NCBI RefSeq assembly: GCF_016745255.1 | Contig: NZ_JADOEQ010000015.1 | Coordinates: 1-64,000 of the forward strand | Length of the DNA stretch: 64,000 nucleotides | Origin: Enterococcus sp. BWR-S5 | GTDB lineage: Bacteria > Bacillota > Bacilli > Lactobacillales > Enterococcaceae | Direction of reading: 5' to 3' | Part shown: positions 16,971 to 25,656 of the stretch, in pieces | Numbering within the stretch: the stretch's first letter is position 1 | Layout of the letters: each line of letters begins with the position of its first letter | Notes under the pieces: model-generated | What the model was told of the DNA's origin: nothing | Database searches by the model: none | Seen by the model: only the letters and a program-made list of their open reading frames with translations | Position numbers and translations under genes: made by a program

Positions 16971-17570
16971 TTATTTATATCGTTGAAGCATGTCTGATAA
17001 ATTAGCCACATCCATACCGCTGCCGACTGCTGCAAATTTCCATTCGCTGCCGTGACGGTATAATTCTCCGGCTACCAAACCAGTCATACCCTGATAGTTA
17101 TCTGTTAAATTGTAACGAGCAATTTCCATACCAGAATCATCCATGATGCGGATGAATGCATTGCGAATCATACCAAAATCCTGATTACGCTTATGTGCTT
17201 GATAGATGTTAACAACAAAGACCATTTTATTGTATTTTGGACTAACTCTGTTCAAGCTTACTTTGATTACTTCGTCATCGCCATCACCGGCACCTGTCAG
17301 GTTATCGCCTTGGTGAATGATTGCCCCATCTGTGCTTTTCAATTGTCCGAAGTAGACGACATCTTTTTTGTCTACAAAACGATCATTTTGCAATAAAATC
17401 ACAGAAGCGTCACAGTCTATTGCAGCTGGTTTCGCGCTGAATAAACCACCTAAAAAACCGCCTCCGGAAGGAGCTGCTTCATCCCACCCAAGCCCAACGG
17501 TGATATTATTCAATGCCGGATTAGACTTGGTCAAATCAATTTTTTGACCTTTTGATAAGTTAATTGCCAT
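16971..17570 (-). CDS. TerD family protein, divergent copy
   Basis: A 199-residue TerD paralogue and the promoter-proximal gene of the minus-strand Ter operon. It differs from the other two by a Gly-rich insertion (SGGGFLGGLFSAKPA) after GLGWDEA and by CDASVILL in place of LDA. The calcium loop DNLTGAGDGDDE and the RNQDFG motif are kept. The insertion looks like a flexible or membrane-touching loop. Start ATG 17570 has AAAAAGGAGA upstream on the minus strand. Probably expressed from the 17695-17723 promoter with the other two TerD genes. Confidence 0.92.
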   Translation of the reverse strand: MAINLSKGQKIDLTKSNPALNNITVGLGWDEAAPSGGGFLGGLFSAKPAAIDCDASVILLQNDRFVDKKDVVYFGQLKSTDGAIIHQGDNLTGAGDGDDEVIKVSLNRVSPKYNKMVFVVNIYQAHKRNQDFGMIRNAFIRIMDDSGMEIARYNLTDNYQGMTGLVAGELYRHGSEWKFAAVGSGMDVANLSDMLQRYK

Positions 17571-17914
17571 TGGTTTGTATCTCCTTTTTCATTAAAATGT
17601 ATATGAAGTCTGCCAAATAGAAGAAAAGAAAAAGAATCACCATCTCTTTTATAGACGATGGTCATTTTTATTAACTATGTCATTCGTCAGCGTTCATATA
17701 GTGAAAATCAACCCATTGTTCAATCTAAATCGACTCATTTTATTGCAATAATTTGTGTTGATTAGTTGGTATGGATTGGATATACTTTGATTATATCACA
17801 GAAGACTTTCTGCGTGACTGGTAGAAGAAAAAATATCCAAAAATCATGCTTAAGTTGTAGTGTTTCATGACAAGATAAAGTATAAAATGTTTAAGTAGAA
17901 ATGGAGTGGGTGGT
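17571..17914. promoter_or_regulatory. Divergent control region of the Ter island
   Basis: 344 bases separate the TerD operon from the YceG/TelA side. On the minus strand a good promoter is visible: TTGAAC (17723-17718), a 17-base spacer, TATATG (17700-17695). Its leader contains a hairpin, CCATC-TCT with AGA-GATGG (about 17640-17662). On the plus strand TATAAA at 17881-17886 could be a -10, but no clear -35 stands 17 bases before it. Confidence 0.5.
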
Positions 17915-19543
17915 GTGTTGGAATTACATCCGATTCCGCAGAATCTTAATGAGATTGATTGGCAAGCAGAATTTATCACGCCTATCTCACTGCGAACAGG
18001 ATTTCAAAAGACAGAGGAAACACTGGCGTATCCTCAGGTAGCAGGAGTCGTTTTAGGGGTTCCGCTGGATGAATTTAGTTACAACGAGTGGCTTTACGAT
18101 GTTGTTTATAATGATACATACAATATTCATTTATTGGCCGGAAATTTGGAAAAGCAGATTGATAATCAGATATTTCAAGGAATCCAAAAGCTGTTTAATA
18201 CACATAATGAACAAAAAGGACTGTCACCAAATCGGTTTGTGGCATTTATGCAGGGAAATAACCTGCTGCCCTTGCGGGAACATCCGGAGCATTATCGCTA
18301 TCTGACATTGAAGTTCATTGATTTGATTAATATCTTTGCGGAAAATCATGGGGATTTACTGCATAAGGATTTTCGTCGAGTGATTGTAGACTGTATCAAG
18401 TGGGGCTTTAACTATATTGATCAATGGCTGCAAGAGACCGATTTGGAAAACGATGTACCAAGAGTAATCTGGTATGGGAGCATGACTAAAAGTGAGCAGT
18501 ATTTTCTGATTTTGCTGTATCTTTTGGGCTTTGACGTGCTTATTTTCAATAGTGAGAAAATCAATGACTTTACAGGGGTGAAAGGAATTGATCTTTCAGT
18601 CTATGAATATCCCAATGAAATGGACATAGAGCCGTTTCCAACAGAAAAGCCAATGAGAAAATCAACGACGGCACGGAAGGCAGCGATGGAGCTCAGCAAT
18701 ATTATGAACTCGGATGGCACACTTTTATTAAAGCCTTTCCAACTGAGAGAATATTTGCCGGAAAGTATCACATTGCAAACAACCTATGATGAGATACATA
18801 TCATTGGCAAGGAAAAAGCCTTTGTCAGACCAAATTTTCAGGTTGGCAAAGGGTTTGTAAAAATCCCTGTCATTTTTGCCAAGGTGCTTGGTGTATCAAC
18901 GGATCGTAAGAAATACTGGGATGATTTTTATAAGGTACAGAAAAGCACTGAATTAGTAGAAGTGATGCGAGAGTTTCCGATTAAGCAGGAAATTAAAGGC
19001 AATCAGCAATTCCATTATCAGTTTGCTTTGAAGAGCGATGGTACGCTATCGCCGGAGAAGCTGATGGAGTCTAACTGGTGGCAGCATAAAGCTGTTTCTA
19101 ATGGCATGCAGCTGGCTTTAGCCAGTGCTATCAGCAGGTATGTGCGAAAAGCGCATTTTCTCCCTCATGGAAGTGAGACACGAGAAGATGTACAGATGTA
19201 TTTGTTTTCACAGGCAATGAATGTTCCGCCGTTTATTACAAAAATGCTGCAGCAATACGATTATGCGCAGGATGTTCCCAAAATCATGATTTACAATAAT
19301 GGAATGACGGGAACTTTGACGAGAGCAGATGCAGCACTTTTGCTGTTGCTGAATGAGTTGGGCTTTGATATCGTTTTGTATAATCCGACGGGGCAGAATG
19401 ACATAGAGCTGTACGTTGACAGCAGTCAATTTGACAGTCATTGGCTGGAAGAGGTCAGCTTTGAAGAAACCTTCCAGACTAGCGGTATGGCTGCCAAAGG
19501 AAACAGTGCGATAAAGTCGATTTTCAACAGATTTAAAAAGTAG
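17915..19543 (+). CDS. yceG: YceG-like protein of the Ter stress module
   Basis: About 542 residues, matching the B. subtilis YceG family found between TerD/TerC and TelA genes. The two halves look alike: each has a segment PKIMIYNNG or PRVIWYGSM followed by a Leu-rich helix and a GFDVLIFN or GFDIVLYNP strand, suggesting an internal duplication. There is no signal peptide or membrane helix. The biochemical activity is not established; comparative genomics places it with TerD and TelA. The start is uncertain among GTG 17906, GTG 17915 and TTG 17918; GGAG at 17903-17906 favours 17915. The TelA gene follows. Confidence 0.85.
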   Translation: MLELHPIPQNLNEIDWQAEFITPISLRTGFQKTEETLAYPQVAGVVLGVPLDEFSYNEWLYDVVYNDTYNIHLLAGNLEKQIDNQIFQGIQKLFNTHNEQKGLSPNRFVAFMQGNNLLPLREHPEHYRYLTLKFIDLINIFAENHGDLLHKDFRRVIVDCIKWGFNYIDQWLQETDLENDVPRVIWYGSMTKSEQYFLILLYLLGFDVLIFNSEKINDFTGVKGIDLSVYEYPNEMDIEPFPTEKPMRKSTTARKAAMELSNIMNSDGTLLLKPFQLREYLPESITLQTTYDEIHIIGKEKAFVRPNFQVGKGFVKIPVIFAKVLGVSTDRKKYWDDFYKVQKSTELVEVMREFPIKQEIKGNQQFHYQFALKSDGTLSPEKLMESNWWQHKAVSNGMQLALASAISRYVRKAHFLPHGSETREDVQMYLFSQAMNVPPFITKMLQQYDYAQDVPKIMIYNNGMTGTLTRADAALLLLLNELGFDIVLYNPTGQNDIELYVDSSQFDSHWLEEVSFEETFQTSGMAAKGNSAIKSIFNRFKK

Positions 19544-19592
19544 TATGTGGTTGAAAGTTCTTGGGGTACAAAGTATATGTAGAAAATGATAT

Positions 19593-19731
19593 ACAATTTC
19601 TGTCAATATAGAAAAGGAGCACCGCAGCTCTTAGCGCGTGAGCGATGTATAGATGGGGCTAACGGACCAACTAGGAAAGGAAATTGATTGTAGAACGAAT
19701 ACAACAATTTCTGTCAATATAGAAAAGGAGC
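19593..19731 (+). repeat. 28-base direct repeat spanning the telA ribosome binding site
   Basis: Identical 28-mers at 19593-19620 and 19704-19731, offset 111 bases; each ends in AAAAGGAGC. The second copy supplies the ribosome binding site of telA, and the first sits in front of a sequence with no start at the right distance. The 111-base offset keeps an open frame into telA, which yields an artefactual longer reading. Confidence 0.8.
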
Positions 19732-19739
19732 TTGAAAAT

Positions 19740-20843
19740 ATGGATAATCAAATGGAAACAGGACTTGAGGAATTGCAGGTAGTAAATGTAGAAAAGCGCT
19801 TGTCACAGGCTGAGCTGCAAAAAGAACAGCTGAAATCTGAGCCTGAGGTAATCAATATCAGTAAAAATGTTGATTTAAGAGATCAACTCTCTATTTTGGA
19901 ATTTGGTAAAGAGCCGGCAGAGCAGATTTCGCAGTTTTCTTCACGTATCTTAAACAACATGACTGTAGCAGAAACACAAAAATCAACAGTTATGTTGGAC
20001 AAGCTTGGAAAAATCATGGATAAATTTGAACCGGAAGATTTTGCAGAAGAGAAAAAAGGTCTGTTGAATAAAATTTTCGGTAAAGGAAAAGATATTGTCA
20101 GTCAGATTATGGCGAAGTACCAAACAATGGGTGGCGAGATCGAAGTTGTTTATACTGAAATCAAGAAATATGAAGTGAAGATGAAGCAAAATGTAGCGAT
20201 GCTGAATCAGTTAGCGGATGAGAATATTCGTTATTACCTTGAATTAGAAAAATACATCGCTGCCGGCGAAGTCATTGCAGATGATTTAAGAAACAACAAA
20301 ATCACAGCATTACAGGAACGCGTAAATAGTGGGGATCAAATGGCTGGTATTGAGCTGAGCAAAATGACTGCTGCGTTGGAAATGGTTGAACAACGTGTGT
20401 ACGACTTAGAAATGGCGAAGCAAGTCTCACTGCAAACGGGTCCGCAAATCGATATGCTGCAAAAAGGGAATGTTCGTCTAATTGGTAAGATTAATTCTGC
20501 CTTTGTTATCACGATTCCTGTATTCAAGAGTGCGCTGATTCAAGCAGTAGCTGCGAAGCAACAGAAAATGACTGCTGAAGCAATGAGTGAACTGGATAAC
20601 AGAACCAATGAAATGCTGATGAAAAATGCACAGAACATTTCTCAAAATAGTATAGAAATTGCGAAGCTGTCTGGTTCTCCAAGTATCAAGCTTGAGACAA
20701 TGGAACAGACCTGGAGTACAATCATGCAGGGCATGGAAGAAACAAGACAAATTGAAGCAGAAAACATAGCGGAAAGAGAAGCAGGGAAAAAACGTCTTCT
20801 TGAGCTGCAAAGTGAGTATGAAGCGAAGAAGAATAATATGTAA
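19740..20843 (+). CDS. telA: TelA/KlaA family toxic anion resistance protein
   Basis: A 367-residue cytosolic, mostly alpha-helical protein. The TelA domain covers nearly the whole length, with long coiled-coil-prone helices (about residues 120-230 and 285-365) and the GPQIDMLQKGNVRLIGKINSAFVITIPVFKSALIQA-type region central to the family. TelA proteins accompany TerD in tellurite, phage-inhibition and cell-envelope stress systems. AAAAGGAG at 19723-19730 fixes ATG 19740; the open frame back to 19653 crosses the direct repeat and has no binding site. It is followed by a strong terminator, so it ends the YceG-TelA transcript. Confidence 0.92.
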   Translation: MDNQMETGLEELQVVNVEKRLSQAELQKEQLKSEPEVINISKNVDLRDQLSILEFGKEPAEQISQFSSRILNNMTVAETQKSTVMLDKLGKIMDKFEPEDFAEEKKGLLNKIFGKGKDIVSQIMAKYQTMGGEIEVVYTEIKKYEVKMKQNVAMLNQLADENIRYYLELEKYIAAGEVIADDLRNNKITALQERVNSGDQMAGIELSKMTAALEMVEQRVYDLEMAKQVSLQTGPQIDMLQKGNVRLIGKINSAFVITIPVFKSALIQAVAAKQQKMTAEAMSELDNRTNEMLMKNAQNISQNSIEIAKLSGSPSIKLETMEQTWSTIMQGMEETRQIEAENIAEREAGKKRLLELQSEYEAKKNNM

Positions 20844-20897
20844 GTTACAGCTACCGATGAATGAACTATTTTTAATCGTCCAGTAGAACTGCAGAAG

Positions 20898-20923
20898 CAG
20901 GAGGCAGCGCCTCCTGTTTTTTA
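20898..20923 (+). terminator. Intrinsic terminator after telA
   Basis: CAGGAGGC (20898-20905), loop AGC, GCCTCCTG (20909-20916), then six T. Confidence 0.93.
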
Positions 20924-21046
20924 TACATAATAATTCCCTATTTGCATCTTTTATAGGCGTGCATTACCAATGATTTAAATGAGAAAAACACAAAATTTTT
21001 ACAGTGGTCTAGTTGGTTTGAATAAAAGGAAGAAAAGAGGTTTGAC

Positions 21047-22279
21047 ATGAAACATTTTAATTTTTTGTCACAAGAAGATGAGGCAGCGATTTTTTATCAA
21101 CTGCCTCAAACAATCAAAACAAGCTATGAAGGAACACATCGCTTTTCGGCAGATGAGCGATTATTGATAGGGAATGCCCTAGGCGCAGCCCTGTATATGC
21201 CGGCAACAAGGGAAAATATTGCACAGTTGGTCATCGATGCTCGCTACTCGGCGACAGCCTACATCTTATGCTTGGAAGATAGTATTGGCGATGTGACATT
21301 GGAAACAGCTGAAAAGAATCTAATCAATCAGCTGAAAGAAATCCAAAAGCATTTGGCGCACTGCTCAGAAACAGAGCGGGAGGAATTGCCGATGCTGTTT
21401 ATTCGTGTCCGAAATCCTGAGCATTTGGCTTCTTTCGGTGAACAGCTTGGCGATTTGGCAAAAGTAATTTCTGGTTTTGCATTGCCTAAAGCAGATAATC
21501 AAAATATGGTCGCATATTTGACAAACGTTATTGAGCTGTCAGAAAAGAACGATACTTGGCTATGGGCAATGCCTATTTTGGAGTCAAGAGCTTTGATGAT
21601 TAAGCGCACCAGAGAAGAGGAAATGACGAAGATTTATGATATTCTGACACAGCCGAAATTCGAAGAGCGAATTCTGAATATTCGTCTTGGGGCAACAGAT
21701 ATGTGTGGCTTGTTTGGTTTGCGAAGAACGATTGACTCAACGATTTATGATGTTTCTGTTATGAGAGATTTTATGACGGATGTCCTGAACTATTTTTCTA
21801 TTGATCGCCGCTTTGTCATAAGCGGCTGTGTCTGGGAATTTTTTGGGAAGCGACCAAGAATATTGAAGCCGTTGTTGAGAGAAACGCCGTTTAAAGCAAA
21901 GCTGGGGGAAGATGGTCAGTTGATTCGAAAAGAGCTGATTACTGAAGCGAATGATGGCCTAATTAGAGAGGTTTTGTTTGATAAAGTGAACGGCATCAAT
22001 GGAAAAACCTGTATCCACCCGACGCACATTGTGCCAATCAACAGCCAGCTCGTAGTGCCGAAGGAAGAGTATCAGGATGTTAAGCGGATTTTAGCCAGTG
22101 CTGATGGTCAGATTGGCGTGTTTAAAAGTGATGGCGGTAATAAGATGAACGAGGTTAAGCCTCATCTTTTATGGGCAAAACAAATTATTCGACGAGCAGA
22201 AATTTACGGTGTATTCAATGAGAAAAAAGAATTTGTTGATTTACTGATTGCAGAATATTTAAGTGAGGAACAAAAATGA
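21047..22279 (+). CDS. HpcH/HpaI aldolase / citrate lyase beta-like protein (Ter module)
   Basis: A 410-residue TIM-barrel protein of the CitE/HpcH superfamily. The substrate and metal-binding landmarks are LFIRVRNPEH (early Arg), ILESRALM (metal Glu) and LRLGATDMCG-like RLGATDMCGLFG (metal Asp). It is larger than stand-alone CitE, as expected for the Ter-associated branch. It is the first of four genes whose ends overlap (ATGA, TAATG, ATGA), one operon. Comparative genomics has grouped these genes as a Ter-linked pathway making a nucleoside-like metabolite; this enzyme would supply or condense an acyl or keto unit. Start ATG 21047 follows AAGAGGTTTGAC. Confidence 0.85.
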   Translation: MKHFNFLSQEDEAAIFYQLPQTIKTSYEGTHRFSADERLLIGNALGAALYMPATRENIAQLVIDARYSATAYILCLEDSIGDVTLETAEKNLINQLKEIQKHLAHCSETEREELPMLFIRVRNPEHLASFGEQLGDLAKVISGFALPKADNQNMVAYLTNVIELSEKNDTWLWAMPILESRALMIKRTREEEMTKIYDILTQPKFEERILNIRLGATDMCGLFGLRRTIDSTIYDVSVMRDFMTDVLNYFSIDRRFVISGCVWEFFGKRPRILKPLLRETPFKAKLGEDGQLIRKELITEANDGLIREVLFDKVNGINGKTCIHPTHIVPINSQLVVPKEEYQDVKRILASADGQIGVFKSDGGNKMNEVKPHLLWAKQIIRRAEIYGVFNEKKEFVDLLIAEYLSEEQK

Positions 22280-23655
22280 CACAGATACGTGAATACCCTG
22301 TTGCCAAAGGGCTGAAAGTGAAAATAACGATTGAAGAAAATCCTTTTCAGATAGAACCGGATCGTCTGTTCAAAATGGCAGCCAGAATCAATAAAAAGCG
22401 CAGTTTCCTATTTGTTAGTCCGGTATTAGGCAAGCATTTACCTGTGAATCCGTCAGTCTCATTGTTGATTGGTCGGGCACTGGCATTGATTTACAGTGGT
22501 CAAATTGATGGCTATCAAAAGGAAATCAGAGAAGTTCTGAACGAACAGGACGCACAAAAAGAGTTTAACATTGAGCAATTGAAGGATGCGGTTGTAAAGC
22601 TGGATCGCCCGATAACAGTGATTGGTTTTTGTGAGACGGCAACGGCATTAGGTCAGGCGTTCTTCGAGAGCTTTGCATCACCTGCCAGATACATCCATAC
22701 GACAAGGGAAGAGCTGGCCGATAGACAGTCGATTCTTTCTTTCGAGGAAGAGCATAGCCATGCGACCGCCCATCGTGTGTATGCAGCAGATGCCGATTTT
22801 TTCAATGATGACACGGAAGTGATTTTAGTTGATGATGAAGTCACTACCGGAAAAACCAACTTGAATATCATTCGAGATATCATTCGTATGTACCCGCAGA
22901 AAAAGCAATTTACAATCGTTTCAATTCTTGATTGGCGCAATGAAGAAAATCAGCAAGCCTTTCGCAAGCTAGAACAGGAGCTAGATATCCAAATCAACGA
23001 GGTGTCTTTACTAAAGGGGACTGTAGAGGAATTTGGAAAAGTAGAGGAATTGAAAGAGGACTCTTTTATTACTGATAGAGAGCCGTCTGCTTTGATGTTG
23101 CAACAGCCGTTTAAAAAGATGCTGCCGAAGCTGGCTTGTTCTTTGCCCGCGGTGATGAAGAATGAAAAGGTTGAACGACCTGCGTATTTAACTGCTACTG
23201 GTCGATTCGGTCTGACTGAAACGCAGTATGAAGAAGAGCGATTAGCACAAATTGGCGCTCAGCTGAAAAGCTTGCGACAAGGCGGACCGACGCTTGTTCT
23301 TGGTACAGGTGAATTTATGTATGTACCGATGCGTATCGCAAGTCTGATGGGGGAGGATGTTCTTTTTCATACGACAACAAGAAGCCCAATTTTGAGTAGA
23401 AGCCAAACGGGGTATCCGATTTTTAATAAAAGAGCATTTCCAAGTCCGGAGCAATCGGGTGTGACAAACTATGTCTATGGTATTCCAAAAGAAGACGGGT
23501 ATCGAGATATTTTTGTCGTGTTTGAGCGGATTGCTGATAGAGAGGGACTGCACGAGTTGAATCGTACCTTAAAAACAATTCAAGACGCAAACATTTATTT
23601 TGTCGATCTTACATCAAGAGCCGTCTATCGGTCTGTCATTGGAAGGAGTAAATAA
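22276..23655 (+). CDS. Phosphoribosyltransferase-TRSP domain protein (Ter module)
   Basis: A 459-residue two-domain protein. The N-terminal PRTase domain carries the PRPP loop EVILVDDEVTTGKTNLN at about residues 179-195, with two acidic residues followed by TTGKT. The C-terminal part (about 300-459) matches the TRSP domain, with GTGEFMYVPMRIA and TTTRSPI motifs. It should attach or exchange a base on a ribosyl-phosphate in the proposed Ter metabolite pathway. The gene overlaps the previous stop by 4 bases and its own stop overlaps the next start, implying translational coupling. The exact substrate is unknown. Confidence 0.87.
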   Translation: MTQIREYPVAKGLKVKITIEENPFQIEPDRLFKMAARINKKRSFLFVSPVLGKHLPVNPSVSLLIGRALALIYSGQIDGYQKEIREVLNEQDAQKEFNIEQLKDAVVKLDRPITVIGFCETATALGQAFFESFASPARYIHTTREELADRQSILSFEEEHSHATAHRVYAADADFFNDDTEVILVDDEVTTGKTNLNIIRDIIRMYPQKKQFTIVSILDWRNEENQQAFRKLEQELDIQINEVSLLKGTVEEFGKVEELKEDSFITDREPSALMLQQPFKKMLPKLACSLPAVMKNEKVERPAYLTATGRFGLTETQYEEERLAQIGAQLKSLRQGGPTLVLGTGEFMYVPMRIASLMGEDVLFHTTTRSPILSRSQTGYPIFNKRAFPSPEQSGVTNYVYGIPKEDGYRDIFVVFERIADREGLHELNRTLKTIQDANIYFVDLTSRAVYRSVIGRSK

Positions 23656-24812
23656 TGAAACCATTTATTAAAGGCAGTTATTCAGATGAGGATGTGATTT
23701 TTCTTCTTCAAGATATCAGCAATTATGTCGATGAGATTGCTACACCGGAAAGAGAAGTACTCATTCAAAGCGGTGTTCATTATTCAGAAATGCTGCCGGT
23801 CGAGTATCAACCAACAGAAGAGTACATTGCTTTGTTTAAAGAAACCTTGAAGGATTCTGCTGTCCGTATTGCAGCTTCCGTGGCAATCGTTGCGGAACAA
23901 ATCGTAGTAGAAAAAAGCAAGAACCATCAAGATGATGTGGAAGAGACCCTAAAGGATCTGGTTTTAGTTAGCTTGGCAAGAGCGGGTACACCGATTGGAG
24001 TATTAATTAAAAGATACTTGAAGCTTGTATATCAAGTTGATGTTCCTCATTATTCCATTTCGATTATTCGAGGACGTGGAATCGATGAGGTCGCTTTAGA
24101 TTATATCTACCAACAATCAGCCTCTGCCGATATTCAGTTTATTGATGGCTGGACCGGCAAAGGCGCTATCACCAAAGAATTGACGGAAGCCTGTGCGCTT
24201 TATAATGAAAAAAGAAGCTGGAAGTATCCTGTATCTCCAGTGCTTGCTGTATTGGCAGATACAGGGTATTGTACGACGCTTTATGGAACACGGGAAGACT
24301 TTTTGATTCCAAGTGCCTGCTTGAACTCAACAGTATCCGGTTTAGTCAGCCGAACGGTATTGAATGAACGTTTTATCAAGCCAGGTGAGGTTCATGGAGC
24401 AAAGTATTATAAGGAATTTGAACCGTTGGATCTTTCAAATGTATATATTGACACGATTATGTCTGCCTATGAAGAGCACAGACAGCAGATTACGCAAGAG
24501 GTCAAAGAGGCTTTAGCAGCTTGGAATCCGGATGAGGTACCGAGCTGGGCCGGTATGGCAGCTATTGAAAGAATCAAAGAAGATTTTAACTATGACAGCA
24601 TTCATTTTATCAAGCCGGGTGTGGGAGAAACAACGCGGGTTTTGTTGCGTCGTGTGCCGGAGAAGCTGTTGATTAATCCGGAGAAAACCAACGACTTACG
24701 CCATATTCTGATGCTGGCAAAGGAGCTTCATGTACCAATTGAGGAGTATACCAACATGCCTTATTCCTGCTGTGGATTGATTCGTCAAAAAGTAGGAGAA
24801 AAAGAAATATGA
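23655..24812 (+). CDS. StiP/PRTase-like protein (Ter module)
   Basis: A 385-residue protein of the family listed as cysteine protease StiP, earlier described as a phosphoribosyltransferase-like domain (PF11202, from memory). Visible features are the LVLVSLARAGTPIGVLIKRY segment, a HYSISIIRGRGID strand, IDGWTGKGAITKEL, and the conserved terminal NMPYSCCGLIRQK with paired Cys. The TGKG-containing segment supports a nucleotide or PRPP-binding role; the Cys pair is the argument for peptidase naming. Start ATG 23655 overlaps the previous stop (TAATG). Always seen with the TRSP and HAD genes in Ter operons, which is the best functional clue. Confidence 0.83.
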   Translation: MKPFIKGSYSDEDVIFLLQDISNYVDEIATPEREVLIQSGVHYSEMLPVEYQPTEEYIALFKETLKDSAVRIAASVAIVAEQIVVEKSKNHQDDVEETLKDLVLVSLARAGTPIGVLIKRYLKLVYQVDVPHYSISIIRGRGIDEVALDYIYQQSASADIQFIDGWTGKGAITKELTEACALYNEKRSWKYPVSPVLAVLADTGYCTTLYGTREDFLIPSACLNSTVSGLVSRTVLNERFIKPGEVHGAKYYKEFEPLDLSNVYIDTIMSAYEEHRQQITQEVKEALAAWNPDEVPSWAGMAAIERIKEDFNYDSIHFIKPGVGETTRVLLRRVPEKLLINPEKTNDLRHILMLAKELHVPIEEYTNMPYSCCGLIRQKVGEKEI

Positions 24813-25576
24813 AGACTGCTCTTTTTACAGATTTGGATGGAACGATTCTGTTTTCAAAAAGAACACTACCTGAAACGTTATCTGAAGAAGATTGCTTTAA
24901 AGCGGAATCATACGGCAACGGCGGTTATGGGCTCGTGGAAAATGACTTGCTTGTATTTTTTGAAGAATGGCAGAAGGATAATTACTTGATTCCGATAACG
25001 ACTCGTTCAACAGAACAATTTGAACGGCTAAATGAGGTCTGGAAAAGGCTTCCTGTTCCGTTTGCTTTGACCAGCAATGGTGGGAACCTCTATCGTGATG
25101 GCGTATTGGATGAAGACTGGAATAAAGAAGTCAGAATCGAATTGGCGGAAGAGCTGGCACATCGTGAGGCTGTCTTGGCGATTCTCAAAGTGATTCTTCC
25201 AGAGGAAAGCGTTCGGAAAATCAAGGATATTGATGGGTTATACTATTGTGTCCTTGTTACTGAACGAGGCTGGGCACCTGAATTTATTCAGGAAGTGAAC
25301 GCTGCTGTAGCTGTCTATGATTGGATTGGCTATTTTCAGCATAAAAAGCTTTATTTTCTGCCAAAGAACCTATCAAAGGAACAGGCGATGAAGCGTTTGA
25401 CAGCAGAGCTTAACATTGATGGAGCTATTAAGGGAATGGGAGATACAGAGATGGACTTGGAGCTGCTGCTGCAATCTGATGCACATCTTTTCTTTGGGAA
25501 GTTAGATACACCAGTTGAAGGACTGATTCAGCAGGGGTATTCGCTAAAAGGAATTAAAAAATTACTGGGAATATAA
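24809..25576 (+). CDS. HAD superfamily phosphatase (Ter module)
   Basis: A 255-residue HAD hydrolase. Motif I is FTDLDGT (nucleophile Asp8, acid/base Asp10), motif II is the ITTRS strand with the TSNGG segment, and motif IV is KGMGDTEMD. The mid region forms a Cof-type C2 cap. It would dephosphorylate a sugar- or nucleoside-phosphate intermediate, the final step of the four-gene Ter module. It overlaps the StiP-like gene by 4 bases. A perfect bidirectional terminator follows. Confidence 0.9.
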   Translation: MKTALFTDLDGTILFSKRTLPETLSEEDCFKAESYGNGGYGLVENDLLVFFEEWQKDNYLIPITTRSTEQFERLNEVWKRLPVPFALTSNGGNLYRDGVLDEDWNKEVRIELAEELAHREAVLAILKVILPEESVRKIKDIDGLYYCVLVTERGWAPEFIQEVNAAVAVYDWIGYFQHKKLYFLPKNLSKEQAMKRLTAELNIDGAIKGMGDTEMDLELLLQSDAHLFFGKLDTPVEGLIQQGYSLKGIKKLLGI

Positions 25577-25578
25577 CT

Positions 25579-25626
25579 GAAAAAGGATGAAAGCCAGAAG
25601 GAGACTCATGGCTTTCATCCTTTTTA
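25579..25626. terminator. Bidirectional intrinsic terminator
   Basis: AAAAGGATGAAAGCCA (25581-25596) with its complement (25609-25624) and a 12-base loop, flanked by A and T runs. It separates the HAD gene from the convergent YusW-like gene. Confidence 0.92.
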
Positions 25627-25656
25627 GTGTTCTTGTTCATCAGCGATGGAACGTGT

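Noticed and set aside
19653-19739. N-terminal extension of TelA
   Set aside because: The frame runs through a direct repeat and lacks a ribosome binding site; AAAAGGAG precedes ATG 19740.
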